64,000 nucleotides of DNA from Corinectria fuckeliana (GCA_019137255.1 WPDH01000101.1:248001-312000); one strand, 5' to 3'. Shown: positions 32,445 through 44,099, counted from the stretch's first letter. Program-made: numbers and translations. The notes: generated from the letters alone by a model not told the origin.

Positions 32445-34048
32445 TCATAGTTTTGCCAGCTTCTTCGCCGTCTTAGCAATCATATCCATTAAGATTTCCT
32501 CACTCCCTCCGCTAACCACCAACACTCTCACGTCGCGACTGATCTGCTCAACCCTTCCTCCTCTGCCACCGCGGGAGTAGCCAAGACCACCGAAAATCTG
32601 CTGTGATTCCCTACTGATAGTCTCCAGGTTGTGAGTCGCCTGGACCTTCAACAGAGCGGCTTGCGGGCTGAAGACAACCTGCGGGGTCCGCACAGATCGA
32701 TGCACGAGATCTTCCATCAGAAATTGCGTCGACTCTAGTAACCCTGCCATCTTAGCTATCTTGGCCCGGATGATTTGGTTCTCGAAGAGCGGTTTTCCAA
32801 AAGTCTTGCGCTGCAGCGCGTACTTGAAGCTATCCTCTAAGGCGATGCGACCCAGACGAATCGCAGTTATGCCTACCCACAGACGTTCGTGCGTGAAGGC
32901 TAACGAGAGGTCAATATATTGCATCATTGATCTCTTACTGACTCCTTGGAGGCACTTACTGGACATTATGATCTCAAAGCCATTGTTTAGCTGCCCAAGA
33001 ACATTCTCGACTGGCACGTGAACATTGTCAAGCTCAATCATAGCAGAGCCTTGTTGTCAGTGGTCAGTTGCTAAGCCCATTAATACTCGAAAATAGATCA
33101 AACACTCACCACTAGAGCTTACACCCGAGTTTTCCATTTTTCTTCTTGATATGCCCTTGTAACTTAGGTCGAGGATGAACACAGAAAGGCCCTTTGGTCC
33201 CGCAGGTCCTGTTCTTGCACCAACAAGAGCATGAGTAGCCCACTGTCCTTGGGTAACCCATTTCTTCTGGCCATTAAGGATAAATCCTTTGCCGTCGGAC
33301 GTCTTCTTAGCCACCGTTTTGAGGCCGCCGACATCCGAGCCAGCTATCCAAATTATAAGCTATACAGGCGTCTGCCAAAGTCTTCAACAGGGCTTCTTAC
33401 CATCTGGCTCCGTGATCATCAGGCAATGGCGCTGCTGCCCTTTCAACAGAGGCAACAGGTATTGTTTCTTCTGCGCGTCGTTCCCGTATGTAGACAGCGG
33501 TGCGCCGCCGACCGTTGAACCGCCATTTATACCCCAGACGGTACCGAGGCATGCGCAGCGCGCCATTTCATCTATGAGCTTCGTCTCATTAGCCAGCGCA
33601 GCTACAATGGGACCGAGACGTCACGGGGGTCGTACAATTGCATCGTGGAATTCGTCCCACTCTAGTAGAGTTAAGTCAGTCAAGGACGCTATCGCAAAGG
33701 ATCTGTTTTCTCACCATTGACGTCTATACCTGCAGGCAGCCCAATACCTTGCAGGAGGCCCTGTGGGAGAGGAAACACAGCTGCGGCAAGAAAGCCTAGA
33801 GAAGCATGTCTTTTGAAGTTCTGGCGCGCAGCATTAGTTAGTATAATACAAGGTGAGAATGCTGTAGATTCAGCGCATACCTCCTCGGGGACAAAGCCTT
33901 GCTTCTCCCACTGTTCAACATTCGGAGCGATTTCTCGGTCGACGTACTCCCTGATGAACCTTTGAAGTTCTCGGTGGCTCTTATTGTAATAAGGGTGGGC
34001 TTGGTCAGTATGCCATGAGGGATCGGCGAACGGGATATTGGACGTCAT
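32445..34048 (-). CDS. Acyl-CoA dehydrogenase with peroxisomal C-terminus
   Basis: FAD enzyme introducing an alpha,beta double bond into an acyl-CoA. Minus-strand exons: 34048-33881, 33820-33715, 33661-33636, 33578-33401, 33343-33110, 33049-32960 and 32899-32445, 418 aa. Motifs in order: WDEFHDAI, TEPDAGSDV, NGQKKWVTQGQWA, ENSGVSSSG, the THERLW segment before the helical C-domain, and QIFGGLGYSRG. An apparent in-frame TGA near 33623-33625 falls inside a 57-bp intron (33579-33635) whose removal restores the family spacing; that intron ends in AAG. The protein ends AKL, a PTS1 peroxisomal signal. It is divergent from SDR2. The exact acyl substrate is unknown. Confidence 0.9.
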
Positions 34049-34234
34049 ATCGGTGTTTGGGTTGGAATTTTTTGTTGGCGAGTGATCCGCTAGCTATTAG
34101 TATAGCATCCAATTAAATATTAAATGCACTATAGCCGACTGATGCGCAGTGTCGGCAGCCTCTGTCTTACTGACCGTGGCGTAGGCCCATGTCTAGATGC
34201 GCTCGGTTGCCGAGGCAAGGGATGGATTCCGAGT

Positions 34235-34250
34235 CCCCGACCTTCGGAAC
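34235..34250 (+). promoter_or_regulatory. Cluster site CCCCG-N5-CGGAAC
   Basis: Exact copy with spacer ACCTT, 161 bp upstream of the SDR2 start and 187 bp upstream of the ACAD start. Confidence 0.6.
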
Positions 34251-34275
34251 TCACTACGAGTCTCACTCACGGGAA

Positions 34276-34291
34276 CCCCGAAGACTCGGAC
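34276..34291 (+). promoter_or_regulatory. Variant site CCCCG-N6-CGGAC
   Basis: A second everted CCG/CGG pair 25 bp from the exact site, with the same 6-bp spacing as the site before the P450. Confidence 0.35.
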
Positions 34292-34395
34292 CAGCCCATG
34301 TCCTGATTATTCAGTGTAGTTGATGAACTATTGTGGGTAACATTAAAAGGGACAAGTTGCCAAAGGAGCCCAATAAGATAACAGTGGCCAGGCCA

Positions 34396-35414
34396 ATGTT
34401 CAACAACGTGAAAATGACAGACGTGGCAGCCAAAGCATCTGCTCGCCTTAAACAAGTCGGACGACACATCACACCCATCAGCGACCCGAGCCGGCTAGAT
34501 GGCCAGGTCGTGCTAATAACAGGTGGCGCACAGGGTAAGTCCAACCTCCCACGCCATGGGTCTTTTAGTTCAATCAGGAAGCTTACGAGCATAGGAATTG
34601 GCCTAGCAACTGCAGAGTTGGTTGGTAGTAAAGGCGCCAAGATTGTTCTCGGAGACGTTGATGAAGTCAAATTACGAGATGCCGTCACAGAGCTGCAGGA
34701 GAGAGGATATGAAGCGTCGTGCCTTGCTGGAGATCTTCTCGACCCATCAACTGCGTCGAAGCTTGTCCAACATGCGCTCGAGACGTTTGGGAAGATCAAC
34801 GTCCTAATAAACAGCGCCGGTGAGCAAAGGTTGCAGCTTCTAAACTGACACTTTACTGACAGGCAGTGCTTATAGGATTCCTGCTGGACGCACCGATACA
34901 TAAGATGGACGAGCATCAATTCGACATTGTCCTCAAGATGCATAACCACGTCCCATACCGCATGATCAAAGCGCTGTCGTCGCACTGGATGGACGAGGCC
35001 AACCTACACATGACCAAAGTCATCGTCAACATCTCGTCTACATCGGGAGTCCACGGAGCGCAAGGGCAAGTCAACTACAGCACAGCCAAAGCTGGTGTGC
35101 TAGGTCTGACCAGAGCCATGGCTAGGGAGTGGAGCAGGCTTAACGTGCGCTGCAACGCTGCGGTGTTCGGATGGATTGATACAAGAATGACGCGAGCGCC
35201 GGACGAGGCCGAAACGTTCACTGCGGGTGGTCGGCAGATTACGTCGGGGATCCCTCGTACATACAAGAAATGGGTGGACACGAGCGATATTCTGGTGGAG
35301 CAGCGACCTGGGACGGCACAAGAGGCGGCCTCTGTGCTTCACTTTCTGGCAAGCCCGCAGTCGTCGTACATGACTGGTGCTTGCGTGGAGTGCGCGGGAG
35401 GAAGATACCTGTGA
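34396..35414 (+). CDS. Short-chain dehydrogenase/reductase, FabG-like (SDR2)
   Basis: NAD(P)-dependent oxidoreductase. Exons 34396-34534, 34595-34819 and 34876-35414 give 300 aa. The first ATG is at 34396; a second in-frame ATG at 34414 is an alternative start. Motifs: TGGAQGIG at the cofactor loop, INSAGFLLDAPIHKM after splicing the second intron (acceptor at 34875), NISSTSG, YSTAK, and a C-terminal SSYMTGACVECAGG. The fold resembles 3-oxoacyl reductases and 3-hydroxyacyl-CoA dehydrogenases. With the divergent acyl-CoA dehydrogenase it would supply the third step of a beta-oxidation turn, but it ends RYL and has no PTS1. That role is inferred. Confidence 0.9.
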
Positions 35415-35672
35415 TGCTGAGAATAGACCCAATGCAAGATGTATCGTGTACTTCCTTCAAGGACAGTGGTGGAGAAAACTGGATGGCCGCTCGCTTTACC
35501 CCAGTCAGCTCAACGCTCTGCTGGTTGATTCCCGGACCAAACATCTGGGGTTTGAATCCGGGGCCCCAGGATCTCGTCTCGACATGAAAGCGGGGGTGGC
35601 GGAGATGATCATCCATCCAGCTCTGGATTGGCTATGAATGTTGCCCTTGCGAGCGGACATAAGCCCAATCCA

Positions 35673-35683
35673 CCGAGCCTCGG
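35673..35683 (+). promoter_or_regulatory. CCG-N5-CGG everted repeat upstream of the regulator gene
   Basis: Core match to the cluster site (spacer AGCCT) without the outer CC and AAY bases. It could allow autoregulation, but a core this short can occur by chance. Confidence 0.3.
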
Positions 35684-35734
35684 GCTGACCTTGACCAGCC
35701 TCCAACCTGTCCCCTCCTACCCAAACGTATACCA

Positions 35735-35809
35735 AACTTGCCTGTGAGCTAGCAGTAGCAACTTGCCTGTGAGCTAGCAGTAGCAACTTGCCTGTGAGCT
35801 AGCAGTAGC
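35735..35809 (+). repeat. Three tandem copies of a 25-bp unit
   Basis: The unit starts AACTTGCCTGTGAGCTAG and repeats exactly at 35735, 35760 and 35785. It sits directly before the start codon of the Zn2Cys6 gene, in the promoter or 5' leader. Confidence 0.95.
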
Positions 35810-35843
35810 AGCACAGCATCTGACCGAAGGTTTCTTTCAAGGC

Positions 35844-38560
35844 ATGGCGGAGTCATTCTCCTCGTTCCTCGAGGAGCTGGCGCAAAACTCAATATACAGA
35901 GCCGACCTCATGAGCAACCCGCAGACTCAGGATCGGCCAAACCAGCCGGGACGCGGCGGAATCCCCCACGAGGAGGGTAGCCAACCTGATTGCACGACGA
36001 AGCGGCCAGAGAACCCGTCAAGCCAAGGGCCACGGCGAAGCAAATACATTCCTCGTGCATGGTAAGCATTTACTCGAGCCCATCTTCATCGCAGGGGACA
36101 ATGTCAAGTATCACTTGAGCTGACTGTATTGAAGCCAGGACTGCCAGAGGCGAAAGGTCAAGGTATGTGGATAAGCCCCCCGATATTTGGCGAACGCGGA
36201 GTCATCTTACGTCTTGTTCCTCCCCAGTGTTCAGGCGAGGACGTGTGTTCGCATTGTCGCAATCGCAGAGTAGCGTGTGTCTACAGCTCTAGACCTGACG
36301 GGGAACCGAGCCGGAAGCGGACACGGGTATCAAGTCCCAGCCAGTCAGTACCTATTCTACGAGGTGACCACAAGGAAAGATATAATACTGAGATTTGCTA
36401 GAAACGCGCATCAGAAGGAACGAGCAGGGCGAGGTGAAGTCCCGAGTCCAGGCGACGAAGTCACCAGCCAATCCGTCGAAGACAGAATCGCACGGCTACA
36501 GGATCGCGTCAAGCGGTCCGCAGAAGATAAAACCATGAGGTAAACAACCGACTTTTTATGGAGCCATCGTGATTCACCCGGTTAATCGGATGCAGAGATG
36601 GAGACGTTCAGGTGGCGCGCATGAGGTTTACATCTTCCAACGTGTACACCTTTGACTCGTCACTCATCAGCATCGAGGACACCGACACATTTGACAACGG
36701 TGCCGGGGAGAACAATCTGTCCCTATCTGCACAACTCCTAGACCTCCAGAAAATCCTCAGGATCCGCGCTGGCATCACTCTTAAGCACTCGCAGAGCCTC
36801 CAGCAGCACCGTGTATTTCCTCTCGAGTTACCCGAGCCCACAGAGCTGCGGCGGCTCCTTGCCATCTGCTTCCGAGAAGTAGGGTCGTTTTTTCCTTTCC
36901 TAGACCAGAGCGACACGGAGAGCCGAGCATTCCACGCCCTGGAGGGCCTCGGCTACTCAGAGTACAGTCTGATCGTGGACGTCGACACGCACAACCACGC
37001 CCTCATGGCACTTCTATGTAACATGCTGGCTCTCGGTGAATCATACGACGTCGAGGCCAGGGGCTTCAGAAGCAGCAGGCCTGGCTGGGCTTCTTACCAG
37101 CGCGGGAGGAGGCTTGTCCAACACTGCGGCTCCTCCAGGATCTTGGACATTGACTTGGTGCGCTCGCACACGCTGTGCTGTATCTACATGATGAACTCGG
37201 AGCTCCTGGTCCCAGCTTCGCACACCCTCTCGACCTCAGTGCAGATAGCCATGATGCTGAAGCTCAACGACCAGAGCCAATGGGAGAAACTGCCGGAAGC
37301 AGAAAAGAAATCACGGCAGAGGCTCTGGTGGACCATTTACTTCCTCGATCGCAGACTGTCGCAGCGAAACGGGGCGCCGTACGTGATCCGAGACCACGAC
37401 GTCGCTGTTGACGAGTTTCGATCGGAGAGACCTAGCACGCCAAGCCGCCATGGACGCGGCGCCTCGACGAAGCAGGGCCCGAGATGTCAGGAATCACCGG
37501 GCGTTTGTGTTACTGACTCGGAGAAATACCTCCAGTCGTTGGTAGACTTCAGCAAGCTATGGGGTTACATCTGGGATACCTTCTACGCCGCTCTCGCCTC
37601 CAAAGGCAGGGACTGGAAGGAGATTGTGTAAGTGCATCTTGGCCCTAGGAGACTGATGTAATTCTAGATTTGGCAGGTTCGCTAATATCATTGTTCGCAA
37701 CGCAGTATGACGGACACTAGGATCTACATCTTTCGGAGCCAGCTACCACCGGAGCTGAGCTGGGATACGGACAGAGTCAACAGCTACTTGGAGAAGGGCG
37801 AAGAAGAGCCCCGGATTCGCAGGAGGCTTGCCATTTTTATAGTAATGCCTCCCCTCAATCAGCTACAGGCAAGATGTAACTAACCAACGTCACGATGAAG
37901 CGGATCAATTTACTGCGCATGATAATCCGTCAGAACCCGATGCTTTCCCGCGAAGGAGACGAGGAAGCACGATTGTTCTGCGCGCGGCTGGCCCGCAGCA
38001 GCGTCGATGCAATCGAGGCTTTTGCCAATGCCTGCTCCGGCATTCAAGCGTGCGGATACTTCATCAGCACCGCCTTAGTAGAATGCATCTACCACGTCGT
38101 GTACATCCTCCAGGACCAGGCGGCGCTGCAGGTTGTCGACCGCCGAGCTCTTCTCGACACCTTTCTCAAGGCGTACCAGCTCCTCGCCGACTTTGCCACG
38201 TCGTGGCCTACGGCGAGACGAGCCGTGCAGGCCCTATCGCGAGCCATCTTCTCGGGCGGCGACGCGAGCGTTCTCTTTGATTCCATCTCAAAGCCCCAGA
38301 GCGAGCACGGGGACGTCGATGACAGTGCCATGGGCGCCAAAGGTAGCCAGAATTCGAAGGGTATAGGTGGCAATGACAATGGATTCCCCGCCATGCCTGA
38401 GTTTGACCCGGCCGTCTTCACGGCCGGGGCGCCTACTTTGACAGACATCTCAAACGAGATACTGCATGCGGACAGCGGAATGCTTGGGTCTGGGATCATC
38501 GGAGTTGGAAGCGCAGACCCGATTGATTTCGACTTTACACATCTTTTTCCCACACCATAG
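35844..38560 (+). CDS. Zn(II)2Cys6 fungal transcription factor
   Basis: Probable pathway-specific regulator of the surrounding oxidative genes. Exons 35844-36061, 36135-36162, 36228-36347, 36415-36539, 36596-37627, 37706-37841 and 37901-38560 give 772 aa. Splicing the first two introns assembles the zinc cluster C-x2-C-x6-C-x5-C-x2-C-x6-C, starting at about residue 73, with the basic run QRRKVK. A basic stretch (RKRTR) and a charged segment (EDRIARLQDRVKR) follow, then a fungal_trans middle domain with WWTIYFLDRRLSQRNG. The third intron (36348-36414) is the least certain. It lies centrally in the cluster between SDR2 and the acyl-CoA ligase. The everted CCG-N5-CGG sites nearby are of the kind this family binds; the link is inferred. 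Confidence 0.9.
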
Positions 38561-38997
38561 CACTGTTGGTAGATATCTACAGCTGGATCTGTCGCATATG
38601 CTGCCCGCGGGTATTCACCAGACAGGGCGACGATGGACTACCAATCACGTTCTGTCCCAGTCCATCCAGATGATTCAAAGATCCTTTCGGAACTTGAAAC
38701 CCCACCTCGGAATCCAATATGCCTCTGTCCCAGGTGGGGCCGTTCTCGCCATGCAGAGTTCCGAGCGCTCTCCCGGTTCCTCCCAACCCCCGGGTAAAGG
38801 GGCGGGCGACGGCGAGATGATTTCGGCTTGAGAGTTTGAGAAGAGAGATAGGCATGGCATTGGCAATCAGATAGTTGATTGGGCATTGTCTGGACAACAG
38901 TTGAAGTGTTGAGACTTGTGTATCCTTGAATCTATACGCCATTGCTCTCCCAACACGCTAGAGTCGACCAATACACATCTTCAAGCACCTGTGCAAT
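38561..38997 (+). promoter_or_regulatory. Upstream region of the acyl-CoA ligase
   Basis: 437 bp. It has two right half-sites, CTTTCGGAAC near 38685 and CGGAAT at 38708-38713, the latter preceded by CCCC four bases upstream. It has no exact cluster site and no supported gene. Confidence 0.45.
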
Positions 38998-40862
38998 ATG
39001 TCCTTTCTCCGATCCAAGACATGGATAGACATACCTAGCCGCATGTCCATTTCTGAATTAATTGAAAGCGGCTCCAAGTCAATTCCGCCCGACAAGGTCA
39101 TCTACGAGGAGGCATTCACCAGCAGAACTGTGACGTATTCCAAATTTCGCAACGACGTCCGGCGATGTGCGTGGTGGCTGCGAAACACCCTGGGAATGAA
39201 TAGAGGCCAGACTGTTTCCATCTCTGGCTCCAGCTCCATCGACTATGTCATGGTCGTCCATGCGGTCTGGTGGGCAGGGGGCGTGGTCAGCTTGATCAAC
39301 GATTCACTACACGCTTCCGAGGTTGCAAAGGCTCTGGATATCGTACGGCCGCAATACATCATTGTTGGGGGCGACGACTTGCGTGAGAAAATGTCATTAC
39401 ACGTTCCAGGACTCAAGCTGTTGACTTTCGGCGAGGTGGTCAAGGGGATCACCACCATAAAAGACGAGCTCGAGCCCTTCTCACTGAGTAGCCAAGACGC
39501 CCATGAGACGCTATGCGCCATCCTTCTGTCCAGCGGCACAACGGGGAAGCCCAAGGCAGTGATGCTCTCGCACCGCAACATGGTGGCGGCCATCATGCAG
39601 CTCCGGGCCGACAACCCGGCGAACTGGCGGCAGAGCCAGCGCGAGATCTTCTTCCCGCCGCTCTCGCACGTCTACGCCGTCTATGTGGTCATCACGGGCA
39701 CCTTCTGGATCGGCGCGTACGTGTGCCTCATGCCGCGCTTCCACCTCGATGCCTTTTGTCGCTTGATGCAGCATCGCAGGGCGACGCTCGCGAGGCTGGT
39801 GCCGCCCATCGCTAAGCGGCTGGCTGAGGAGACGGACGTCGTGAATCGATACACGTACCCCAGCTTGGAGTATTTTTCTTGCTCCGCCGCCCCGTTGAAG
39901 GTCAGTCTTGCTTGACCGTCAGAATGATAGCATGTGTTGACGTTTGTTTCCTTGCATTGTAGCCCGACGTGGCTGCGGCTCTCCAGAAGGTGTTTCCCTC
40001 TGTCAGTTTATGCCAAAGTAGGTTAGCCATAGCCTGTCTGGAACAAGCAAATTGGATGCCTACTGACTCACGCTTTATCTAGCTTACGGCGCCACTGAAC
40101 TCTCTGGCCCTTGCAACCAAAGCGGCGTACGAGATGTCGACAAGCCTCTGATGGCGGCAGGCACAATAGTGGCCAACACAGATCTAACGTTCCTTGATGT
40201 AGAACGGTTTACAATGAACCGAACAGGACCAGGAGAGATATGTGCCAGAGGCCCCAACGTCATGATGTACGTCCACAAACAGATGCCTGCCAGACTCTTG
40301 CACTACTTACCAAGTGTCTCAGGGGATACAAAGATGAGCCGTCTGCAACTGCCGAAGCCTTGTTAGAAGGCGGTTGGTATCGGACAGGCGACCTGGGATA
40401 TGTTGACGAGAACGGGTTTCTCTTCATTTATGACCGACTCAAGGACATTATCAAGTACAACGGGTATGGCTTCTGCACGATTGGTGGAGCATTTCGTACC
40501 GCCAGCTAACACGAAAACACAGGTTCCAAGTCTCGCCACTGGAGCTGGAGGAATTGCTACTTGGCCATCACTTGGTAGACGAAGTAGCAGTCTGTGGAGT
40601 ATGGAGTGATGTGCACGCTTCGGACCTGGTGCGGGCCTATATAGTCCCGACAGACAAGGAGGCAATTCGAGACAACACGGAAGAGGCAGCAAAGACGTTG
40701 TTCAAGTACGTCTCGGACCGCGTTTCTAATTATAAACGCCTCAAGGGTGGGATTGTCTTCCTTGATCAGCTACCAAAGAATCCGACAGGCAAGGTGCTCC
40801 GACGACTTTTGAGGGCCAATGCCGAGGGAACTCGCGCACAAACAGTTTTAGCGAAGCTTTAG
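38998..40862 (+). CDS. AMP-dependent acyl-CoA synthetase (4-coumarate-CoA ligase-like), peroxisomal
   Basis: Activates a carboxylic acid to its CoA thioester with ATP. Exons 38998-39900, 39963-40017, 40083-40266, 40323-40463 and 40523-40862 give 540 aa. Motifs: LLSSGTTGKPKAVML near residue 176 (P-loop), CQTYGATELSG, GGWYRTGDLGYVD, DRLKDIIKYNGFQVSPLELE, and the catalytic Lys in PKNPTGKVLRR. The C-terminus is AKL, a PTS1 signal, as in the acyl-CoA dehydrogenase. Family members act on aryl, fatty or alicyclic acids, and the sequence does not say which. In context it would activate the acid released by ring opening. It is convergent with the MFS gene, 164 bp away. Confidence 0.93.
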
Positions 40863-41026
40863 CTATTTGAGTCCGTTCCGTGGCTGTCTGGTTTTCCAAA
40901 CAGGGATATAACACAAGCATGCTTCAATGTAGAGTACGTGAATCAATGTATAGCGTAGAGAAACCTACAAACGAAACCCTGTTTCCCCGCAAGCCTTTGA
41001 ACCCCTTTGCGCACTCCAGCATAAGC

Positions 41027-42723
41027 TCACACTACACTTTCAACCTGCTCTTCCAAACTCCCGCCGATGCCTCCATCTTTCTCCTCGATGATGCTCTCCA
41101 AGTTCAGCTCTCTCTGACACACAGCAACCAAGTCGTCGTCGCCAAAGAGAGTGGCGATCTCCTCCAGCGGCTTGTGCAACGTGTCTTTGAAAGTGAACAG
41201 AATGATGACGCCGCCCACAGCAGGTATGCAGACGAAACAGAGATAAAAACGCCACGATATCTCCTCAAATGCCGTGGGCGCAAGCTCAAGCCACATGAGA
41301 GACGTGAGTGACAGAGTCGCCATTGCGATTGCAACACCTTGTGATCGCACGTGAGACGGCCAAATCTCGGGAATGTAGAAGTAGGTCGGCCCGTCCAGGA
41401 GCAAGCTGAAGGAAGTTTGGAACAGAAAGATGAAGGTCGCGCAGGCAATGAGGCCTGGCTTAGAATCGCTCCCGTCGTAAAAGCGCTGAAGGGCCAGTTC
41501 CACGGCGAGTATGGCGGCGGTAATCAGTAAGCCGCCTCCAATGAGTCGTGGCCGGGGTACTCTGTCGACGAATGTCATAGCGACGACATTGAACACCAAT
41601 CCTGTGAGCTGGAAGCCACCCTGTAGGTTTAGAATCTGTAGAGTGGTAAATCCAAGAGACTGCCAGATGATGGAACCGTAGTCTGCTATGGTAAGCCACT
41701 GCTCATGCGTTGCCGCTGTTGTTCTCATAAGACGTGGGATGGACTTACTCAAGACGACGAGAATGCCCGAGCTCATCAAGGAAAACTGCAGAAGTATTGT
41801 CATGAGCGCTCTCTTCCTCATGGAAGGCTTGACAACAAATATGTCCCAGTACGATAGAGCCAATTCCTTGTCGATGTCCTGCTGTTTGAGCATCTGATAA
41901 AACTCGCGCGTTGCAAACTCGTTTCTCGGGTCCTGAGGATTTGAGTGAAGGCTGAAGACGATTTCCCGGGCTTCATCTACCCTTCCCTTTGATAGGAGAT
42001 ATCGCGGTGACTCGGGGAGCCAGTGGATGCCGCAGAGGATGACGAGTGGCAAGGCCATCTGCAGCGCCATTGGCCCGCGCCAGGCTTGAGAGTTGTGGAC
42101 AAAGTAGAAGCCCAGTCCTACATAGCAGGCGATGGTGTAGCCAGTCATCATGAGCACGGCGTGGACATCGACTAGAACTCCCCGTATGCTCGGCGGTGCC
42201 AACTCGGCCACCCACAAAGGCACGCTGGCGAGAATCATAAAGGAGCTGCATAGCTCCAGCCAGTAGTATTCTTCTTCATACAAGTAGAGAGCGGCACTTA
42301 CCCAGCGCCGCTGAAGAAACGGAAGACGATAAACATGGCAGGATTTACCGACGCAGTGAGAAGCGCCCCCGACACCAGCACGAGAGCATTGCCCGCAGCC
42401 ACGGTAAACTTGCGCCCTCGGGTACTACACAGCCATCCCGAGATGAAACTACCGACGGCTCCTCCGGCATAGTAAAGTCCGTTGATGGCTCCGAGCAGGG
42501 ACGACTCGTTTGGAGCAGTATCCAGACCCATGTGCGCAACAAAGGACGGCTGCGTCAAGGTCGTGGCAATGATGGCGCCGGCATAGCCGTATGCTGCCGA
42601 GCCTATGGTGATGAAGGAGATGATGCATAGGACGCGCGAGTTGAGACGCTGCTTGCGTTCAAACTGGGCGGACGGGGTCGTCCCCGTGGTGCCGTTGGTG
42701 GTTAATTTTGTTAAAGCGGCCAT
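41027..42723 (-). CDS. MFS transporter, sugar porter family
   Basis: Twelve-helix-type proton-linked importer in the plasma membrane. Minus-strand exons: 42723-42302, 42245-41749 and 41685-41027, 525 aa. The start chosen is the MAALTK methionine; an upstream in-frame ATG at 42757-42759 adds 12 residues. Sugar-porter marks: GWLCSTRGRKF, WVAELAPPSIRG, PESPRYLLSKGR in the central loop, YGSIIWQSLGF after splicing the second intron, and a C-terminal KDTLHKPLEEI tail. It is divergent from the alpha/beta hydrolase. In a catabolic cluster it could import the substrate; many members of this family carry non-sugar compounds such as quinate. Confidence 0.92.
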
Positions 42724-43055
42724 GGTGAACTTGTGAACCTTGCACACGATGGGCCACATGAGTCGTTATGTTCTCTTGCTTACAGAAAAGGCGAATATTA
42801 TACATTATTCTCGACCCCAGACGTCCGATTCAGCAACCTTGTTTCCCCAGGGGCCGAATGGAGCAACCCCTTTCTCACCCCGCAGTATAAATGATCCAGG
42901 CAGTGTTCTGCCGAACCCGTTCCGAGGGAGCCAGCATTATTCTAGACTGGGACAGGGTTGCTTTGTAGACATAGGTTACATATAAGTTCCTGACTGAACA
43001 AGTTTCCATCCGAAATATCCACCGTACTAAAGACCCTAGCAGGAAGCCTTTCACA
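42724..43055. promoter_or_regulatory. Divergent promoter MFS / alpha/beta hydrolase
   Basis: 332 bp between divergent genes. It has no exact cluster site; a GTTCCG half-site lies at 42919-42924. Confidence 0.45.
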
Positions 43056-44099
43056 ATGAGCTCGCTTATTATACGCACAGTCCCTGTACCCCCGGAGACG
43101 CTCGCGGCGAGGGAGACCACCATGCGTAGAGTCGAAGAGATATGCAAGCTGCAAGTCCAGTGGTGGGAGACGGAGACGGTCGCGGAATATCGTCAGAGGC
43201 GTATCGAGGGCGATAGCTTTCTGAAGCCCGCGCTGTACCAAGGCGCCAGGACCCTTTCAGTCGAAGGCAGAGACGGAAACGACATTGAACTGCGGGTTAT
43301 CCAAGCCTGCCCCGAGTCGCAGGGAGTTCTCCTCCATTTCCATGCAGGTATGGCTGGCCCAGTGTACACCTTCAATCGTCTTTCTAGTTTCTACAGTGCT
43401 CAACATTCCCAATCGCTAGGTGGCTTCGTCATCGGCTCCGCCAAATCCTATGACAACTACCTGAAGCTCCTTTCTGAGCAGCTCGGGCTAGCAGTGGTGT
43501 CTGTTGAGTACAGGTTGGCACCGGAGCACCCGTTCCCAGCTGCGGAAAACGACGCTATTGACGCCGTCAAGTATACACTCTCACCCAAAGGCCAAGCCCA
43601 ACTCGGAGGGCCGTTGCGAGTGCTGGCCGGGGAATCAGCTGGGTCCTACTTGGCAATGCGTGCTGCACTTTCTCTACGCCACACGCACATGGAGACCCAA
43701 CTGGCCGCTTTAATCTGCAGCTATGGTGTTTTCGATCTCAGCTACACTCCTTCCCTTGTCCGCCACCGGCGCGAGGCAGTCCTGAGTTGCGACGGCATGC
43801 GACGCTTCATCGACTGCTACGCGCCAGGCACATCGCTGGAACAGCGCAAACAGGCAGCGTATTCGCCTGTATATGCGGAGTTGAGCAACGGGCTGCCACC
43901 CGCGTTGTTCCTGTGCGGGACGGAGGATCCGCTAATCGATGACAGCGTTCTGATGGCAACCAACTGGGGATTGGCAGGCAACGAGGCAGAGCTGACGCTG
44001 GTCCCGGGGGCCTGGCACGCTTTCACTCTTATTACAGCGGGGGAGGTGACGGATCAGGGCGTGTCTGAGGTGGTGGCGTTTGCAAGGAAGCACCTTTGA
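43056..44099 (+). CDS. Alpha/beta hydrolase, hormone-sensitive-lipase (type IV) family
   Basis: Serine esterase or lactonase. The reading frame is open throughout, but a 72-bp in-frame intron (43348-43419) with proper GT-AG ends splits the oxyanion-hole motif. Splicing joins HFHA to GGFVIGSA, giving the family's HGGG-type loop as HAGG, and a 323-aa protein. Catalytic triad: Ser in GESAG (about residue 168), Asp in GTEDPL (about 265), His in GAWHAF (about 297). It has no signal peptide, so it probably acts inside the cell. Between two BVMOs' worth of chemistry, hydrolysis of the lactone or ester product is the natural role, by inference. Confidence 0.9.
   Translation: MSSLIIRTVPVPPETLAARETTMRRVEEICKLQVQWWETETVAEYRQRRIEGDSFLKPALYQGARTLSVEGRDGNDIELRVIQACPESQGVLLHFHAGMAGPVYTFNRLSSFYSAQHSQSLGGFVIGSAKSYDNYLKLLSEQLGLAVVSVEYRLAPEHPFPAAENDAIDAVKYTLSPKGQAQLGGPLRVLAGESAGSYLAMRAALSLRHTHMETQLAALICSYGVFDLSYTPSLVRHRREAVLSCDGMRRFIDCYAPGTSLEQRKQAAYSPVYAELSNGLPPALFLCGTEDPLIDDSVLMATNWGLAGNEAELTLVPGAWHAFTLITAGEVTDQGVSEVVAFARKHL

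Larger units (their letters stand above)
34049..34395. promoter_or_regulatory. Divergent promoter ACAD / SDR2
   Basis: 347 bp between two divergent genes. It contains an exact cluster site at 34235-34250 and a second everted repeat with 6-bp spacer at 34276-34291 (CCCCG-N6-CGGAC). Confidence 0.6.
35415..35843 (+). promoter_or_regulatory. Upstream region of the zinc-cluster regulator
   Basis: 429 bp containing an everted CCG-N5-CGG at 35673-35683 and three tandem 25-bp repeats ending 34 bp before the start codon. No gene was recognised. Confidence 0.5.

Noticed and set aside
33623..33625. In-frame TGA in the acyl-CoA dehydrogenase, suggesting a pseudogene
   Set aside because: A 57-bp GT-AG intron (33579-33635) removes it and restores the expected spacing between FHDAI and the DEMARC segment. 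The full model closes at 418 aa.
35735..35809. CRISPR-like array
   Set aside because: The units are directly adjacent with no spacers and the DNA is eukaryotic; it is a simple tandem repeat.
42901..42935. A fourth exact copy of the cluster promoter site in the MFS/hydrolase promoter
   Set aside because: Only the GTTCCG half matches; the other half does not fit at 5- or 6-bp spacing.
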